Shown piece after piece: positions 44,198 through 52,930 of a stretch of DNA of 64,000 bases; positions within the stretch are counted from its first letter, which is position 1, and each line of letters begins with the position of its first letter. Both the position numbers and the translations under genes were made by a program. The DNA comes from an uncultured bacterium (lineage in GTDB: Bacteria; Cyanobacteriota; Vampirovibrionia; Gastranaerophilales; Gastranaerophilaceae), in contig CACWHC010000014.1 in NCBI GenBank assembly GCA_902760645.1, forward strand, positions 76,063-140,062, given 5' to 3'. The notes under the pieces were generated by a model. The model was not told where the DNA came from and made no database searches. It saw nothing but the letters and a program-made list of their open reading frames with translations.

Positions 44198-45003
44198 ATG
44201 ATTGAATTTTTGTTGGGGGGGGGGTAAAATCCTCTCATAGCAAGGGTTTTCGTGCATTTACATTAGCAGAAGTATTGATTACATTAGGTATAATCGGTGT
44301 TGTTGCGGCGATGACGTTGCCTGCTTTAATTCAGAATTATCAGAAAGGTGTTGCATTAAATCGTTTAAAACAAACCTATGCACAAGTTCAAACAGCTATA
44401 GATACGGTTGCAGCCAGAGATTTTGACGGACTTCCTTTACATCAGTGGAGTTGCGATAGTCAGACAAAATTTAGCGGGGTAAGATCTTGGGGGGATAGAG
44501 CAGGTGACTCTTGTCTTTATCTTGCGATACAAGAGATTGCCGTAAAAATGTATCCTCAACCTGACAGTATAGAACATGCAATGTGCTATGAAGAAGGTAG
44601 AGAGTATAGACCTTATACCGGACTTGGAGGAGGTACTTCTGAATTTAGCAATGGAAAGAAACTTTCTACAGCAGGTATATCAGCATTACTTCCTAATGGT
44701 GCTTGTGTTCGCTGGCATTGGGCTGCACATGCGGGTGATGCAAGAAGTACTATAGTATTTGATATTGATGGACCTTATTCCGGATATAATCAGTATGGAA
44801 AGGATGTTTTTAGATATTTTTACTCTACACCTAATACAGGAATAGGCAGAGGTGCAAATGGCAGACTTCTTCAAGCACTTAATCAAGGAGCACAGAGATC
44901 ATACATAAAAAATTATTGCAAAAAAAATCAAGATTGGGCAACTTCATGCGAAGCTCTAATATTAAATGACGGTTGGCAGATGAAGTCTGATTATCCGTGG
45001 TAA
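44198..45003 (+). CDS. Type IV prepilin-like protein 2 (G-tract, frame OFF)
   Basis: Same leader plan as prepilin gene 1: GGAGG 8 bp before the ATG, then a G-run. With the present 10 G the frame hits TAA immediately after the run; with 11 G it opens into a 268-residue protein. The leader KGFRAFTLAEVLITLGIIGVVAAMTLPALIQN is a typical prepilin N-terminus with one uninterrupted processing site. The C-terminal ~200 residues (SCDSQ..., SLVFDIDGPYSGYNQ-like, EALILNDGWQM) are unlike prepilin 1 and show no DGR-like codon pattern. Confidence 0.8.
44215..44224 (+). repeat. 10-G homopolymer tract in the prepilin 2 leader
   Basis: Ten G lie 14 bp after the ATG at 44198. 11 G joins the ATG to the prepilin frame; 10 G gives an immediate stop. 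Together with the 11-G run at 1870, this is the second such tract at the same position of a homologous leader. Confidence 0.85.
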
Positions 45004-45019
45004 TATTTTTATTATTATG

Positions 45020-45056
45020 AAAAGCAGTAAACATATATAGTTTACTGCTTTTTGTT
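45020..45056. terminator. Terminator after prepilin gene 2
   Basis: AAAAGCAGTAAAC pairs with GTTTACTGCTTTT, followed by a T-rich tail on both strands. Confidence 0.9.
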
Positions 45057-45063
45057 TTATAAT

Positions 45064-45540
45064 TTATTTATTTGCATATTTTAAAAACAGCTGGACTTTT
45101 GTTTGCATGAGTTCTTCTGTAATTTTCCATTCTCCATCAGACTGTTTGGTGATAATCATATAGCTTTTAAGTTTATATTTTTCACCTGATGGTTGACGAA
45201 GTGCAGAAATTTTGTACCCGTCTGAAACTTTTTCTGCTTTAATATTTGAGTAAGTATTTTTATATCGTCTGAATCTTGCGGTCATTTGTCCCATGCGGAG
45301 CTGCTTAATATATGTTTCGGTATCTGTTTCCACATCAACTAATTCTCCGTCAGGCTTGATAACCTGTCGTATTATTCTGGCATTTGGTGAATACATATCA
45401 AGCAAGGATTTGTCGTAGGTATTTGCAGCGTTGACATAATTTCTGAAGAATTTAAGTGCCTCTGCCGTATTGTCTGCAAAAGCGGTGTTTCCGCATAATA
45501 TGAGTGCGGAAAATATAAAAAGACAAATATTTTTTATCAT
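45064..45540 (-). CDS. Exported NTF2/SnoaL-fold-like protein
   Basis: 158 residues from ATG 45540, which has GGGAGGT 6 bp upstream. Signal peptide IKNICLFIFSALILCGNTAFA, then a helix plus twisted beta sheet (ALKFFRNYVNAANTYDKSLLDMYSPNARII...) as in NTF2-like proteins. Ligand unknown. Its ribosome site is buried in a 14-bp hairpin. Confidence 0.7.
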   Translation of the reverse strand: MIKNICLFIFSALILCGNTAFADNTAEALKFFRNYVNAANTYDKSLLDMYSPNARIIRQVIKPDGELVDVETDTETYIKQLRMGQMTARFRRYKNTYSNIKAEKVSDGYKISALRQPSGEKYKLKSYMIITKQSDGEWKITEELMQTKVQLFLKYANK

Positions 45541-45587
45541 AAAATAACCTCCCGTAAGTTTCATTGTTTACTGCGGGAGGTTATTTT
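45541..45587 (-). promoter_or_regulatory. 14-bp hairpin sequestering the ribosome site of the 45064 gene
   Basis: Arms 45541-45554 and 45574-45587 are perfectly complementary (19-nt loop). On the minus strand one arm is the Shine-Dalgarno CGGGAGGTTATTTT next to the ATG. The hairpin also lies just after uvrD, so it could double as its terminator. A thermometer-like or protein-regulated switch is possible. Confidence 0.7.
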
Positions 45588-45609
45588 TCATTATACTAAA
45601 GTAGAATTA

Positions 45610-48105
45610 TCAGAATTTTTTTAGTCTTGCGTAAGAAGCATCCATTGCTTTTTTACCCTGTTTGCCAAAATCAATGGTATACATTGTGCTTTCTCCGACA
45701 GGTATAACCTCTAATATATGTCCGATGCCGAGTTTATCGTGGAAAACTCTGTCACCTGCTTTAAATACGTCTGTTACAATATCAGAACCCTCTATTTTGC
45801 GTTCTCTTTCTTCCGCTTCCTGTGCTTTTTGAAAATCGTTTTTCCGTTTTTCTTCCAGCATTCTTTTAATAGCATTATCTTTGAAAAATTCTTTTACTTT
45901 TTCTTCATCTTTTTGCTTATTTTCCTTTGATTTAACAAGAATAGTACGGGCAGGAGTACGTCTTACGACAGATGTTGTTGTATTTTTCTTTTGCGGTGCT
46001 ATAAAGTTTTTACCAAATCCTGATGACGGTTTAACATATCCGTAACTGTCCGATTGTGCTGATGAATATGAAGAATAATCGGATTTTTCAGATTTTGCTC
46101 TTGTTACGGCATCTCTGAAGGTTGAAGAACTGCCTGTACTGTTTTCAGAACCAAGTCTGTTTAAAAGTTTCGGCGGTATTTCTTCAATAAACCGTGACGG
46201 GTTGTAGTATTTATATTCACCCCACATTTGACGGCGTTTTGCAGAGGTAAGGAATAATTTTTCTTCTGCACGGGTTACGCCTACATACATTAATCTGCGT
46301 TCTTCTTCAAGTTCAGACGGTACGTTGAATGTTCTCTGATGCGGGAAAACACCCTCATCCATTCCTGCCAGAAATACAGTCGGAAATTCAAGACCTTTTG
46401 CGGCGTGTAATGTCATAAGTGTAACATTATTTGCTATTGTATCCATGTTATCAATATCTGAAATTAATGATATTTGTGTTAAGAAATCTCCCAGAACATT
46501 ATCATCATTTTCAGGTACAAATTCCTCTGCTACGTTTACAAATTCCTGCAAGTTTTCTATATCAGCTTCGCTTTCAGGGGTGTTTTGAAGCTGTAATTCA
46601 TTCAGATAACCGCTTTTTTCAATGACGAGTGTTACGAATTCCCTTAAATTATAAGAATTAATTGCATCGCGGAATTTTTCAATAAGTGATACAAAATCTT
46701 TTAATTTGGTTTTTGTTTTTGCAGGGATTTCATCATCTTCATCAATTCTCTGTGCTGCTTCAAAAAGGCTTATATCATTCATATCCGCAAATAATTGCAG
46801 CCTTTTTACGGTTGTTTCACCTATTGCACGTTTAGGTACATTAACTATGCGTCTGAAACTTTGCGAATCATCAGGGTTGTAAATTAATTTCAGGTAGGCA
46901 ATAATATCTTTTATTTCTTTACGGTCATAGAATTTCAAACCGCCGTAAATTCTGTATGGAATACCGGAAGCCATACAAGCTTCTTCTATTGCACGGGACT
47001 GAGAATTTGTACGATATAAAATTGCGTACTGATTATAATTTCCACCGCTTTCCTGCTTAATTTTGTCTATAATAAAGTTTGCTTCGTCAGATTCATCCTG
47101 TGCTTCATAATAGTCGATAAGTTCACCCTCTCCTTTATTTGAGTACAAAACTTTTTCTACACGCTCCGTATTGTTCTCAATAATGGCATTTGCAACATCA
47201 AGAATATTTGATGTTGAACGGTAATTCTGTTCAAGTTTGATTAATTTTGTGTTTTTAAAATCTCTCTGAAAATTTAAAATTATTGTGTAATCTGCACCAC
47301 GCCAGCTGTATATTGACTGGTCAACATCACCTACAACACAAAGGGAACGTTTTGGAGGAATATCTTTTTGCAGATTTGTATAGAGCATATTAACAAGTTT
47401 GTACTGTGCAAGGTTTGTATCCTGATACTCATCAACAAGTATATGTTCAAATCTTTCATAATAGTATTCTCTTACTTCCGGATTTTGCTCAAGCAATTTT
47501 ACCGTAAGCATAAGCATATCATCAAAATCTATTGCGTTGTTATTATTAAGTGTATTTTCGTATTCTTCAAAAATCTGTGCAATTTTTTGTGATTTGAAAT
47601 CTCTTGCAAATGTTGCATAGGTATATGCATCCTGCATTTTGTTTTTAGCGTTTGATATTACCGCTTTTACAAGTTTTGGCTGATATATTTTGTCATCAAT
47701 ATTTAATTTTTTAATAGCCTGTTTAATTACGGCAGTTGTGTCGTTATCATCGTATATGGTGAAGTTTTTATCAAGTTTTTTACCTGACTGAAAAGTATAT
47801 TTATCAACATTTTCTCTTAAAATTCTTCCGCAAATGCTGTGAAAAGTTCCTATCCACATGTATTTAATAATATTTTCACCGACAATATTACCGATACGGA
47901 CTTTCATTTCTTTAGCGGCTTTGTTGGTAAAAGTTACTGCAAGTATGCTTTTGGGCTTGATTCCGTTTTGAATTAAATATGCTATGCGCGAAGTTAAAAC
48001 TTTAGTTTTGCCGCTGCCGGCACCTGCTAAAATAAGCAGCGGTCCTTTAGTTGTTTGAACAGCCTCTTTCTGTTCATTATTAAGATTTTCCAGTAGATTT
48101 TCCAT
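45610..48105 (-). CDS. pcrA: UvrD/PcrA/Rep superfamily DNA helicase
   Basis: ATP-dependent 3'-5' helicase for repair and replication restart. 831 residues from ATG 48105. Walker A LAGAGSGKTKVLTSR, DEYQDTN (Walker B), VVGDVDQSIYSWRGAD, LEQNYRS, VTLMTLHAAKGLEFPTVFL, YVGVTRAEEKLFLT. The C-terminal ~60 residues (FKAGDRVFHDKLGIGHILEV) form the Tudor-like domain of PcrA. Full length. Confidence 0.95.
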   Translation of the reverse strand: MENLLENLNNEQKEAVQTTKGPLLILAGAGSGKTKVLTSRIAYLIQNGIKPKSILAVTFTNKAAKEMKVRIGNIVGENIIKYMWIGTFHSICGRILRENVDKYTFQSGKKLDKNFTIYDDNDTTAVIKQAIKKLNIDDKIYQPKLVKAVISNAKNKMQDAYTYATFARDFKSQKIAQIFEEYENTLNNNNAIDFDDMLMLTVKLLEQNPEVREYYYERFEHILVDEYQDTNLAQYKLVNMLYTNLQKDIPPKRSLCVVGDVDQSIYSWRGADYTIILNFQRDFKNTKLIKLEQNYRSTSNILDVANAIIENNTERVEKVLYSNKGEGELIDYYEAQDESDEANFIIDKIKQESGGNYNQYAILYRTNSQSRAIEEACMASGIPYRIYGGLKFYDRKEIKDIIAYLKLIYNPDDSQSFRRIVNVPKRAIGETTVKRLQLFADMNDISLFEAAQRIDEDDEIPAKTKTKLKDFVSLIEKFRDAINSYNLREFVTLVIEKSGYLNELQLQNTPESEADIENLQEFVNVAEEFVPENDDNVLGDFLTQISLISDIDNMDTIANNVTLMTLHAAKGLEFPTVFLAGMDEGVFPHQRTFNVPSELEEERRLMYVGVTRAEEKLFLTSAKRRQMWGEYKYYNPSRFIEEIPPKLLNRLGSENSTGSSSTFRDAVTRAKSEKSDYSSYSSAQSDSYGYVKPSSGFGKNFIAPQKKNTTTSVVRRTPARTILVKSKENKQKDEEKVKEFFKDNAIKRMLEEKRKNDFQKAQEAEERERKIEGSDIVTDVFKAGDRVFHDKLGIGHILEVIPVGESTMYTIDFGKQGKKAMDASYARLKKF

Positions 48106-48188
48106 ATACCCTATTCCCAAAATTGAAATTTTATGTTATAATCAGCATAATTAAAAAACACAATTATTGCAATGAGAAAGTAGGAAAA

Positions 48189-48785
48189 ATGGTAGAAGAA
48201 AAAATTAACATCATATTAAACGGTGAAGAAAACGGACAGGAAGAACAACCGTCAATTATGGTTCCTATTGATGATATGGATGTTGTCAAAGATAATTCTC
48301 CACATACGGTCGATGAATTGGCACAGGAATTGGCTACAATCAGACAATCTGCAAAGAAAGTTGCAATAATAGGCAGTCGTAATCTTCCGATTACGCATCA
48401 GCAAATGATAGAAACGCTTGCGACTGCACTTGTTATGCAGGGTAATACAATTATTACATCAGGCGGTTCTTCGGGTACGAATGCTGCTGCAATTCGTGGT
48501 GCTATGAAAGCTAATCCCGAAAAATTGAGAGTAATTTTACCTCAAACAATTGGTCAGCAGCCGAGTGATGTTCAGGATCAGCTTATAGGTGTTCCGAATA
48601 TCGTAGAACATTCTGACAGAGCTATGATGACTTTAGCTGATGCTTCAAGAGTTTGTAACAGAGAAATTATTGATGAATGCAATCAATTAATTTGTTTCTT
48701 ATCTCATACAAGTAAAACTCTTCATAATGCGGTTCAGTACGCAGAAGAAGGTCATAAAGTTATTACGGTATTCTATTTAGATTGA
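48189..48785 (+). CDS. DprA/SMF-like Rossmann-fold protein
   Basis: 198 residues from ATG 48189 (GTAGGAAAA upstream). KKVAIIGSRNLPITHQQM, then NTIITSGGSSGTNAAAIRGAM is the pattern of the DNA-processing DprA/SMF fold. It lacks the flanking SAM and winged-helix domains of DprA, so a role in transformation cannot be assumed; related cyanobacterial proteins are annotated as DNA-recombination mediators. Coupled to the small membrane gene at 48782. Confidence 0.75.
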   Translation: MVEEKINIILNGEENGQEEQPSIMVPIDDMDVVKDNSPHTVDELAQELATIRQSAKKVAIIGSRNLPITHQQMIETLATALVMQGNTIITSGGSSGTNAAAIRGAMKANPEKLRVILPQTIGQQPSDVQDQLIGVPNIVEHSDRAMMTLADASRVCNREIIDECNQLICFLSHTSKTLHNAVQYAEEGHKVITVFYLD

Positions 48786-48988
48786 TGAATTTTATGAAGA
48801 AACGAATAATTAAAACAATACTTTATAGTATAGTCGGTGTTATTGCAGGTGTAATAGGGCTTTCCCTGTCAGATACTTATACAGCTTATCTTCCGGTTAG
48901 TATTGCTTCAAGAATTGAGGTATTGCCATTTATAGGCTTTTTAGCAGGTCCTGTATATTATGTATTTGCAGGCAAACTGGATGAATAA
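48782..48988 (+). CDS. Small membrane protein
   Basis: 68 residues with two membrane helices (ILYSIVGVIAGVIGLSL and FIGFLAGPVYYVFAG). It overlaps the preceding stop by 4 bp. No family recognised. Confidence 0.6.
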   Translation: MMNFMKKRIIKTILYSIVGVIAGVIGLSLSDTYTAYLPVSIASRIEVLPFIGFLAGPVYYVFAGKLDE

Positions 48989-49067
48989 TTCATACTCTGT
49001 ATTTAATTCTTTAAATTGCAGATTATAGTTGTTTATTGTAATATTAGGCTTACATAAGGAAAATATT

Positions 49068-50237
49068 ATGAGTGACAATTTAAAAAAACTTACCGGTAAA
49101 AATAAAAATGACTATGAACAGGTCGCAAAATCTCTTGTAGATAATTGTGATGTGGAATTATTCAAAGAACTTGTTGAACAGGACGGATTTTTGTTTGATT
49201 TTATAAAGCAAAATGTTGCACAGAGAATTTATGATGCCTGTAATGAAAAAAACTATCGTAATTTATTATCATTCCTTAAATATTATTCGCCGTCCTATGA
49301 TGAGGCAATTGTTTCTGTGCTTGCAAAATATGCTGATGAAGATTTAACTGATGAAATGCTTGAAATTTTTGAAAACGGTGATGAAAATGAAAAATGCTAT
49401 TGTGCGAAATTTTTTTCATATATTCAGGATTCGTTGGCTTTAGATTTATTAAGAGAAAATTCTTATACGGAAAATGAAAGCCTGAATGCTAATTGTGCTG
49501 CTACTTTAGGTATTTTGAACGACAAATTATCTTACGATATCGCTTTGGAAAAATTAGACAGTAAAGATGAATTTGAAAAGCTTAATGCGGTTAAATTCCT
49601 TGTTATGTATGGTAATACCAATGCTTTAGATAAAATTATTGATACAATGAAAAATTCAACAATGTCGGAAAATATTGCAGGATACATTCCGTATTTGATA
49701 AATATTCAGGAATTGCTCCAAACAAATTATACAGGCGGTTTACTTGTCGTAAACAACATAGTGAATGGTTTGGGTGAAATTTTGGGGCTGTATGAGGTCA
49801 TAAATTTTGAGTTATATAATATTTTTGAAGCTATGATTTCAAATCCGCAAACAGGCGGTTCTGCTGCAGTATTGTTGAATGCGGAGGACAAATTCAATAC
49901 GCTGACTGAAAATGATGAATATATGTTTGACGAGGATAAAAATACTCAGGCAGAAATAAAAGATATTAAAAAACTCTTAAACAGAATTGATAAAAAGCAA
50001 TTAAAAGCATTGATAAAAGACGAATTAAGAGAAAACAGTCCGTTTGTTTATACTGCTCTTGATTATTCCGATAATATTGAAGCTATAAAAGAGCTTTTGC
50101 GTTGCGATAATCAGACAATAATTTTAAAGACAGCGGAAGTGCTGAAGAAGCTGGGTGCTTTAAACGATATGGAAAGAACAGTTGCATTGTTAAAGATTAC
50201 GGATGAAAATATTAAATCCATACTTCGTGCTTTATAG
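49068..50237 (+). CDS. HEAT-repeat-like helical protein
   Basis: 389 residues from ATG 49068 (AAGGAAAATATT upstream). Repeated two-helix units (for example EDLTDEMLEIFENGDENEKCYCAKFFSY, DSLALDLLRENSYTENESLNANCAATLGIL) indicate a solenoid used for protein binding. No catalytic motif. No family name beyond HEAT-like. Confidence 0.7.
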   Translation: MSDNLKKLTGKNKNDYEQVAKSLVDNCDVELFKELVEQDGFLFDFIKQNVAQRIYDACNEKNYRNLLSFLKYYSPSYDEAIVSVLAKYADEDLTDEMLEIFENGDENEKCYCAKFFSYIQDSLALDLLRENSYTENESLNANCAATLGILNDKLSYDIALEKLDSKDEFEKLNAVKFLVMYGNTNALDKIIDTMKNSTMSENIAGYIPYLINIQELLQTNYTGGLLVVNNIVNGLGEILGLYEVINFELYNIFEAMISNPQTGGSAAVLLNAEDKFNTLTENDEYMFDEDKNTQAEIKDIKKLLNRIDKKQLKALIKDELRENSPFVYTALDYSDNIEAIKELLRCDNQTIILKTAEVLKKLGALNDMERTVALLKITDENIKSILRAL

Positions 50238-50310
50238 TTAGTAGAAATTGCTAATAAAAAATAGCCGAAAGTGCTAATGGAATAAAAAGGAATTAACAGT
50301 ATTATAATAA

Positions 50311-50458
50311 TGTGAAAACCGAGGCTCCGATGCCGCAAGTTCCCTATATATCAGGGAGGGAATGACAACATCATTCGTATATATGCGGCGGAGCCTGACA
50401 TAATCGGAGGAATGGTTCCGATTATGAGGAAACCCCGAATATCGGGGTTTCCTTTTTT
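50311..50458 (+). ncRNA. Structured small RNA candidate with Rho-independent terminator
   Basis: In the 299-bp gap before 50537, a -10 box TATAAT (50303-50308) precedes about 148 nt of strong structure. A basal stem GGCTCC 50323-50328/GGAGCC 50390-50395 plus GCCGC 50332-50336/GCGGC 50385-50389 encloses two hairpins (TCCCT/AGGGA and GAATGA/TCATTC). Then comes a 9-bp hairpin (50400-50408/50417-50425) with GG-AATGGT loop, and a terminator (11-bp stem, 50428-50452, six T). I could match it to no known RNA; several exposed GGA motifs are visible. Short start codons inside are probably incidental. Confidence 0.65.
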
Positions 50459-50536
50459 GTGTAATATAATTGTCCCTGAACTCTTTTCATGCTAATATCT
50501 TTTTGTAAAAGATTTTTTTAAGGAGTAAGAATAAGA

Positions 50537-51109
50537 ATGGTTATGAATTTTGATAACGGTGTACCGTTTGATCCGGGATTTGTGCAGCATATTTCTGCAA
50601 TAATTCCTAATATACAGTACGTTTATACTGAATTAGGGAAATATAAAAATTTCGGTCAGAAAAAAAATCAATTTAAAATGATATTGCCTAAATTGGATGA
50701 ATTGATTAATAATTATATAGGGTTTTATGCAGGTTGTATTTTGTGGGCACAGATAATTAAAGATATGGATAAACCCGTTACAAATAATTTCTGTGTAGGC
50801 GGAGAATATAATGAAGATGAAACTTTGCAGGAAGTTCGTTTTTTAAAGGAATTTCTTGTTATGTTTCCTAAAGATGTAAAATATTATGCAGGTAAAGATT
50901 ATGTTTTATATCAGGATACATTTAAAATTCTTGATTTGTACGAGGAATTTCTGAAAGATAATGAAGGGTTTATAAAGGTCGAAAAAACTTCTGATTTAAA
51001 AATTCCGGCTGATTGTAAACCGCTTGGGGATAAACAAAAAGTTCTTGAAAAAATTGAAGAAGTGGTTGCAACGGGTAAGTTATCCGAACTGAGAGATTAT
51101 ATAAAGTGA
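50537..51109 (+). CDS. Hypothetical protein
   Basis: 190 residues, mainly helical (LPKLDELINNYIGFYAGCILWAQIIKDM, EEFLKDNEGFIKVEK). AAGGAGT lies upstream. No family recognised. Its stop overlaps the GTG start of the nagZ-like gene, so they are coupled. Confidence 0.65.
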   Translation: MVMNFDNGVPFDPGFVQHISAIIPNIQYVYTELGKYKNFGQKKNQFKMILPKLDELINNYIGFYAGCILWAQIIKDMDKPVTNNFCVGGEYNEDETLQEVRFLKEFLVMFPKDVKYYAGKDYVLYQDTFKILDLYEEFLKDNEGFIKVEKTSDLKIPADCKPLGDKQKVLEKIEEVVATGKLSELRDYIK

Positions 51110-52077
51110 TTGATTTAAAGACAAAACTATATCAAATGTTTATACTTGGCACCGATGGCGGCGGATATGCTGATGCTCTTAAAAACGGTTTAGGGGGTGT
51201 AATATTTTTTACATACGATATTAAAACTCCTGACCAATTCAGAGGACTCATTTCAGGTATAAAATCCGAAGCAAAAATTCCTCCGTTTCTTGCAATAGAT
51301 CAGGAGGGCGGCAGAGTTGAAAGAACAGAAAATATCCATAACGGTAAAAAATATTTATCAGCAAAACAGGCTTTTGACAAAGGTTTTGAATATTTAAAAA
51401 ATCAAACAGCAGAAATTGCAAAAGAGTTGGTTTCTTATGGGATAAATTTGAATTTTGCACCCTGCATTGATGTAAATACTAATCCTACGAACCCGATAAT
51501 AGGGGTAAGAGCTTTTTCCGATAAGACTGATGAAGTTATTATGGCTGAAAAAATAGTATCTTCAACGTATCGTGAAAATGGTATAATTCCTTGTGTCAAA
51601 CACTTCCCGGGTCATGGGGACGCAAATGCGGACAGCCATTTAACTCTGCCCAAAATTGATTTGGATTTTAATGAGCTTGAAGAATATCATATTAAACCTT
51701 TTAAGTACGCCATAAAAAATCATGTTGATATGATTATGATTGCACATTTACATGTTCCGCATTTTGAAAAAGATATTATTCCGACATCATTAAGCAAAAA
51801 TGCCGTTGATTATTTGAGAAATAATTTGGGGTTTAACGGTGTAATAATTTCTGATGATATGATAATGAAAGGTGTTGCCGAATTTGGTATGCTTGAAGCC
51901 TGCGAAAGAGGTATTCGGGCAGGGCTGAATATGTTTATATACAGAAATTCAAATGAGCAAACTGTTAATATAATTGAAACACTTGCACAAAAAGCGGAAA
52001 ATGATGTAGAATTAAAAAGTAATATTGAAAAATCCTACGAGCTTATAATGAAATTAAAGCAGGAGAGGAAGATATAA
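51106..52077 (+). CDS. nagZ: Glycoside hydrolase family 3 (NagZ-like beta-N-acetylhexosaminidase)
   Basis: Cytoplasmic enzyme of peptidoglycan recycling, removing N-acetylglucosamine. GTG start coupled to the previous gene. 323 residues. AIDQEGGRVER, FAPCIDVNTNP, VKHFPGHGDANADSH (His-Asp dyad loop), MIAHLHVPHFE and GVIISDDMIMKGV (catalytic Asp nucleophile region) are all present. Confidence 0.9.
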   Translation: MIDLKTKLYQMFILGTDGGGYADALKNGLGGVIFFTYDIKTPDQFRGLISGIKSEAKIPPFLAIDQEGGRVERTENIHNGKKYLSAKQAFDKGFEYLKNQTAEIAKELVSYGINLNFAPCIDVNTNPTNPIIGVRAFSDKTDEVIMAEKIVSSTYRENGIIPCVKHFPGHGDANADSHLTLPKIDLDFNELEEYHIKPFKYAIKNHVDMIMIAHLHVPHFEKDIIPTSLSKNAVDYLRNNLGFNGVIISDDMIMKGVAEFGMLEACERGIRAGLNMFIYRNSNEQTVNIIETLAQKAENDVELKSNIEKSYELIMKLKQERKI

Positions 52078-52535
52078 TGGGTGCAACAACAATGGCTAAG
52101 ACAGTTTTAAAAATCGAAAGACTTGCTCATAACAAGTTTATACCTGAATATAAAACAGAAGGTGCTGCCGGCATGGATTTATGTGCTGCCATTGATGAAC
52201 CTGTTACATTAAAATCTTTAGAAAGAGCTTTGATTCCTACAGGAATAAAAATTGAACTTGAACACGGATATGAAGCTCAGATAAGACCTCGCTCGGGATT
52301 GTCAATAAAACATGGTATTACGCTTATTAATTGTGTAGGTACGATTGACGAAGATTACAGAGGTGAAGTTTGTGTACCTGTAGTAAATCTCTCAGGTGAA
52401 ACTTATACGATACAGCCTGATGAAAGAATTGCACAAATGGTTATTGCAAAAGTTGAACAGGCAGATATAGAAGTAGTAACCCGATTAACGGAAACTGCCA
52501 GAGGTGAGGGCGGTTTCGGTTCAACCGGAAAATAA
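52077..52535 (+). CDS. dut: dUTP pyrophosphatase
   Basis: Hydrolyses dUTP. ATG overlaps the nagZ stop (TAATG). 152 residues with all five motifs: AGMDLCAA (1), RPRSGLSIKHGI (2), GTIDEDYRGEV (3), ERIAQMVI (4), RGEGGFGSTGK (5). An inner ATG at 52092 is an alternative start. Confidence 0.95.
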   Translation: MGATTMAKTVLKIERLAHNKFIPEYKTEGAAGMDLCAAIDEPVTLKSLERALIPTGIKIELEHGYEAQIRPRSGLSIKHGITLINCVGTIDEDYRGEVCVPVVNLSGETYTIQPDERIAQMVIAKVEQADIEVVTRLTETARGEGGFGSTGK

Positions 52536-52552
52536 ATGCAAGGGGAAATAAA

Positions 52553-52888
52553 ATGTTAGAAGTTAGAAAAAGATCAACACCGCATTATCCAAAAAGCTTT
52601 GTAAGAGCAATTTTATTGTGCTGGTTTTTGGGTATATTTGGTATACACAGATTTTATACCGGTTATAAACGTTTAGGAGTATTGCAGTTATTAACTCTTG
52701 GCGGTTTTGGTATTTGGTGGCTGATTGATTTAATATCTATTTGTATGAATAACTACAAAGATAAATATGGTATTGAACTTGAAGATTATAATATGTATCT
52801 TGCATATTTTATTTTGTCAGGCACGGTTATTATTCTTTTAACAGTAGCATTTTTATCGTTACCTTTGTATCTTGATAAATTAATGTAG
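52553..52888 (+). CDS. TM2-domain membrane protein
   Basis: 111 residues. ILLCWFLGIFGIHRFYTGYKRLGVLQLL...GIWWLIDLI is the TM2 signature (two helices with DRF/HRFYTG-type loop), followed by a further C-terminal helix. Role unknown; usually attached to stress or trafficking functions. Confidence 0.88.
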   Translation: MLEVRKRSTPHYPKSFVRAILLCWFLGIFGIHRFYTGYKRLGVLQLLTLGGFGIWWLIDLISICMNNYKDKYGIELEDYNMYLAYFILSGTVIILLTVAFLSLPLYLDKLM

Positions 52889-52930
52889 TTAAAGTATTTA
52901 ATATAAATTTATTTATGCTAAAATTCTCTT

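Noticed and set aside
50311..50458. SRP RNA or tmRNA
   Set aside because: The conserved GGAAG-type loop of SRP RNA and the tRNA-like ends of tmRNA are absent.
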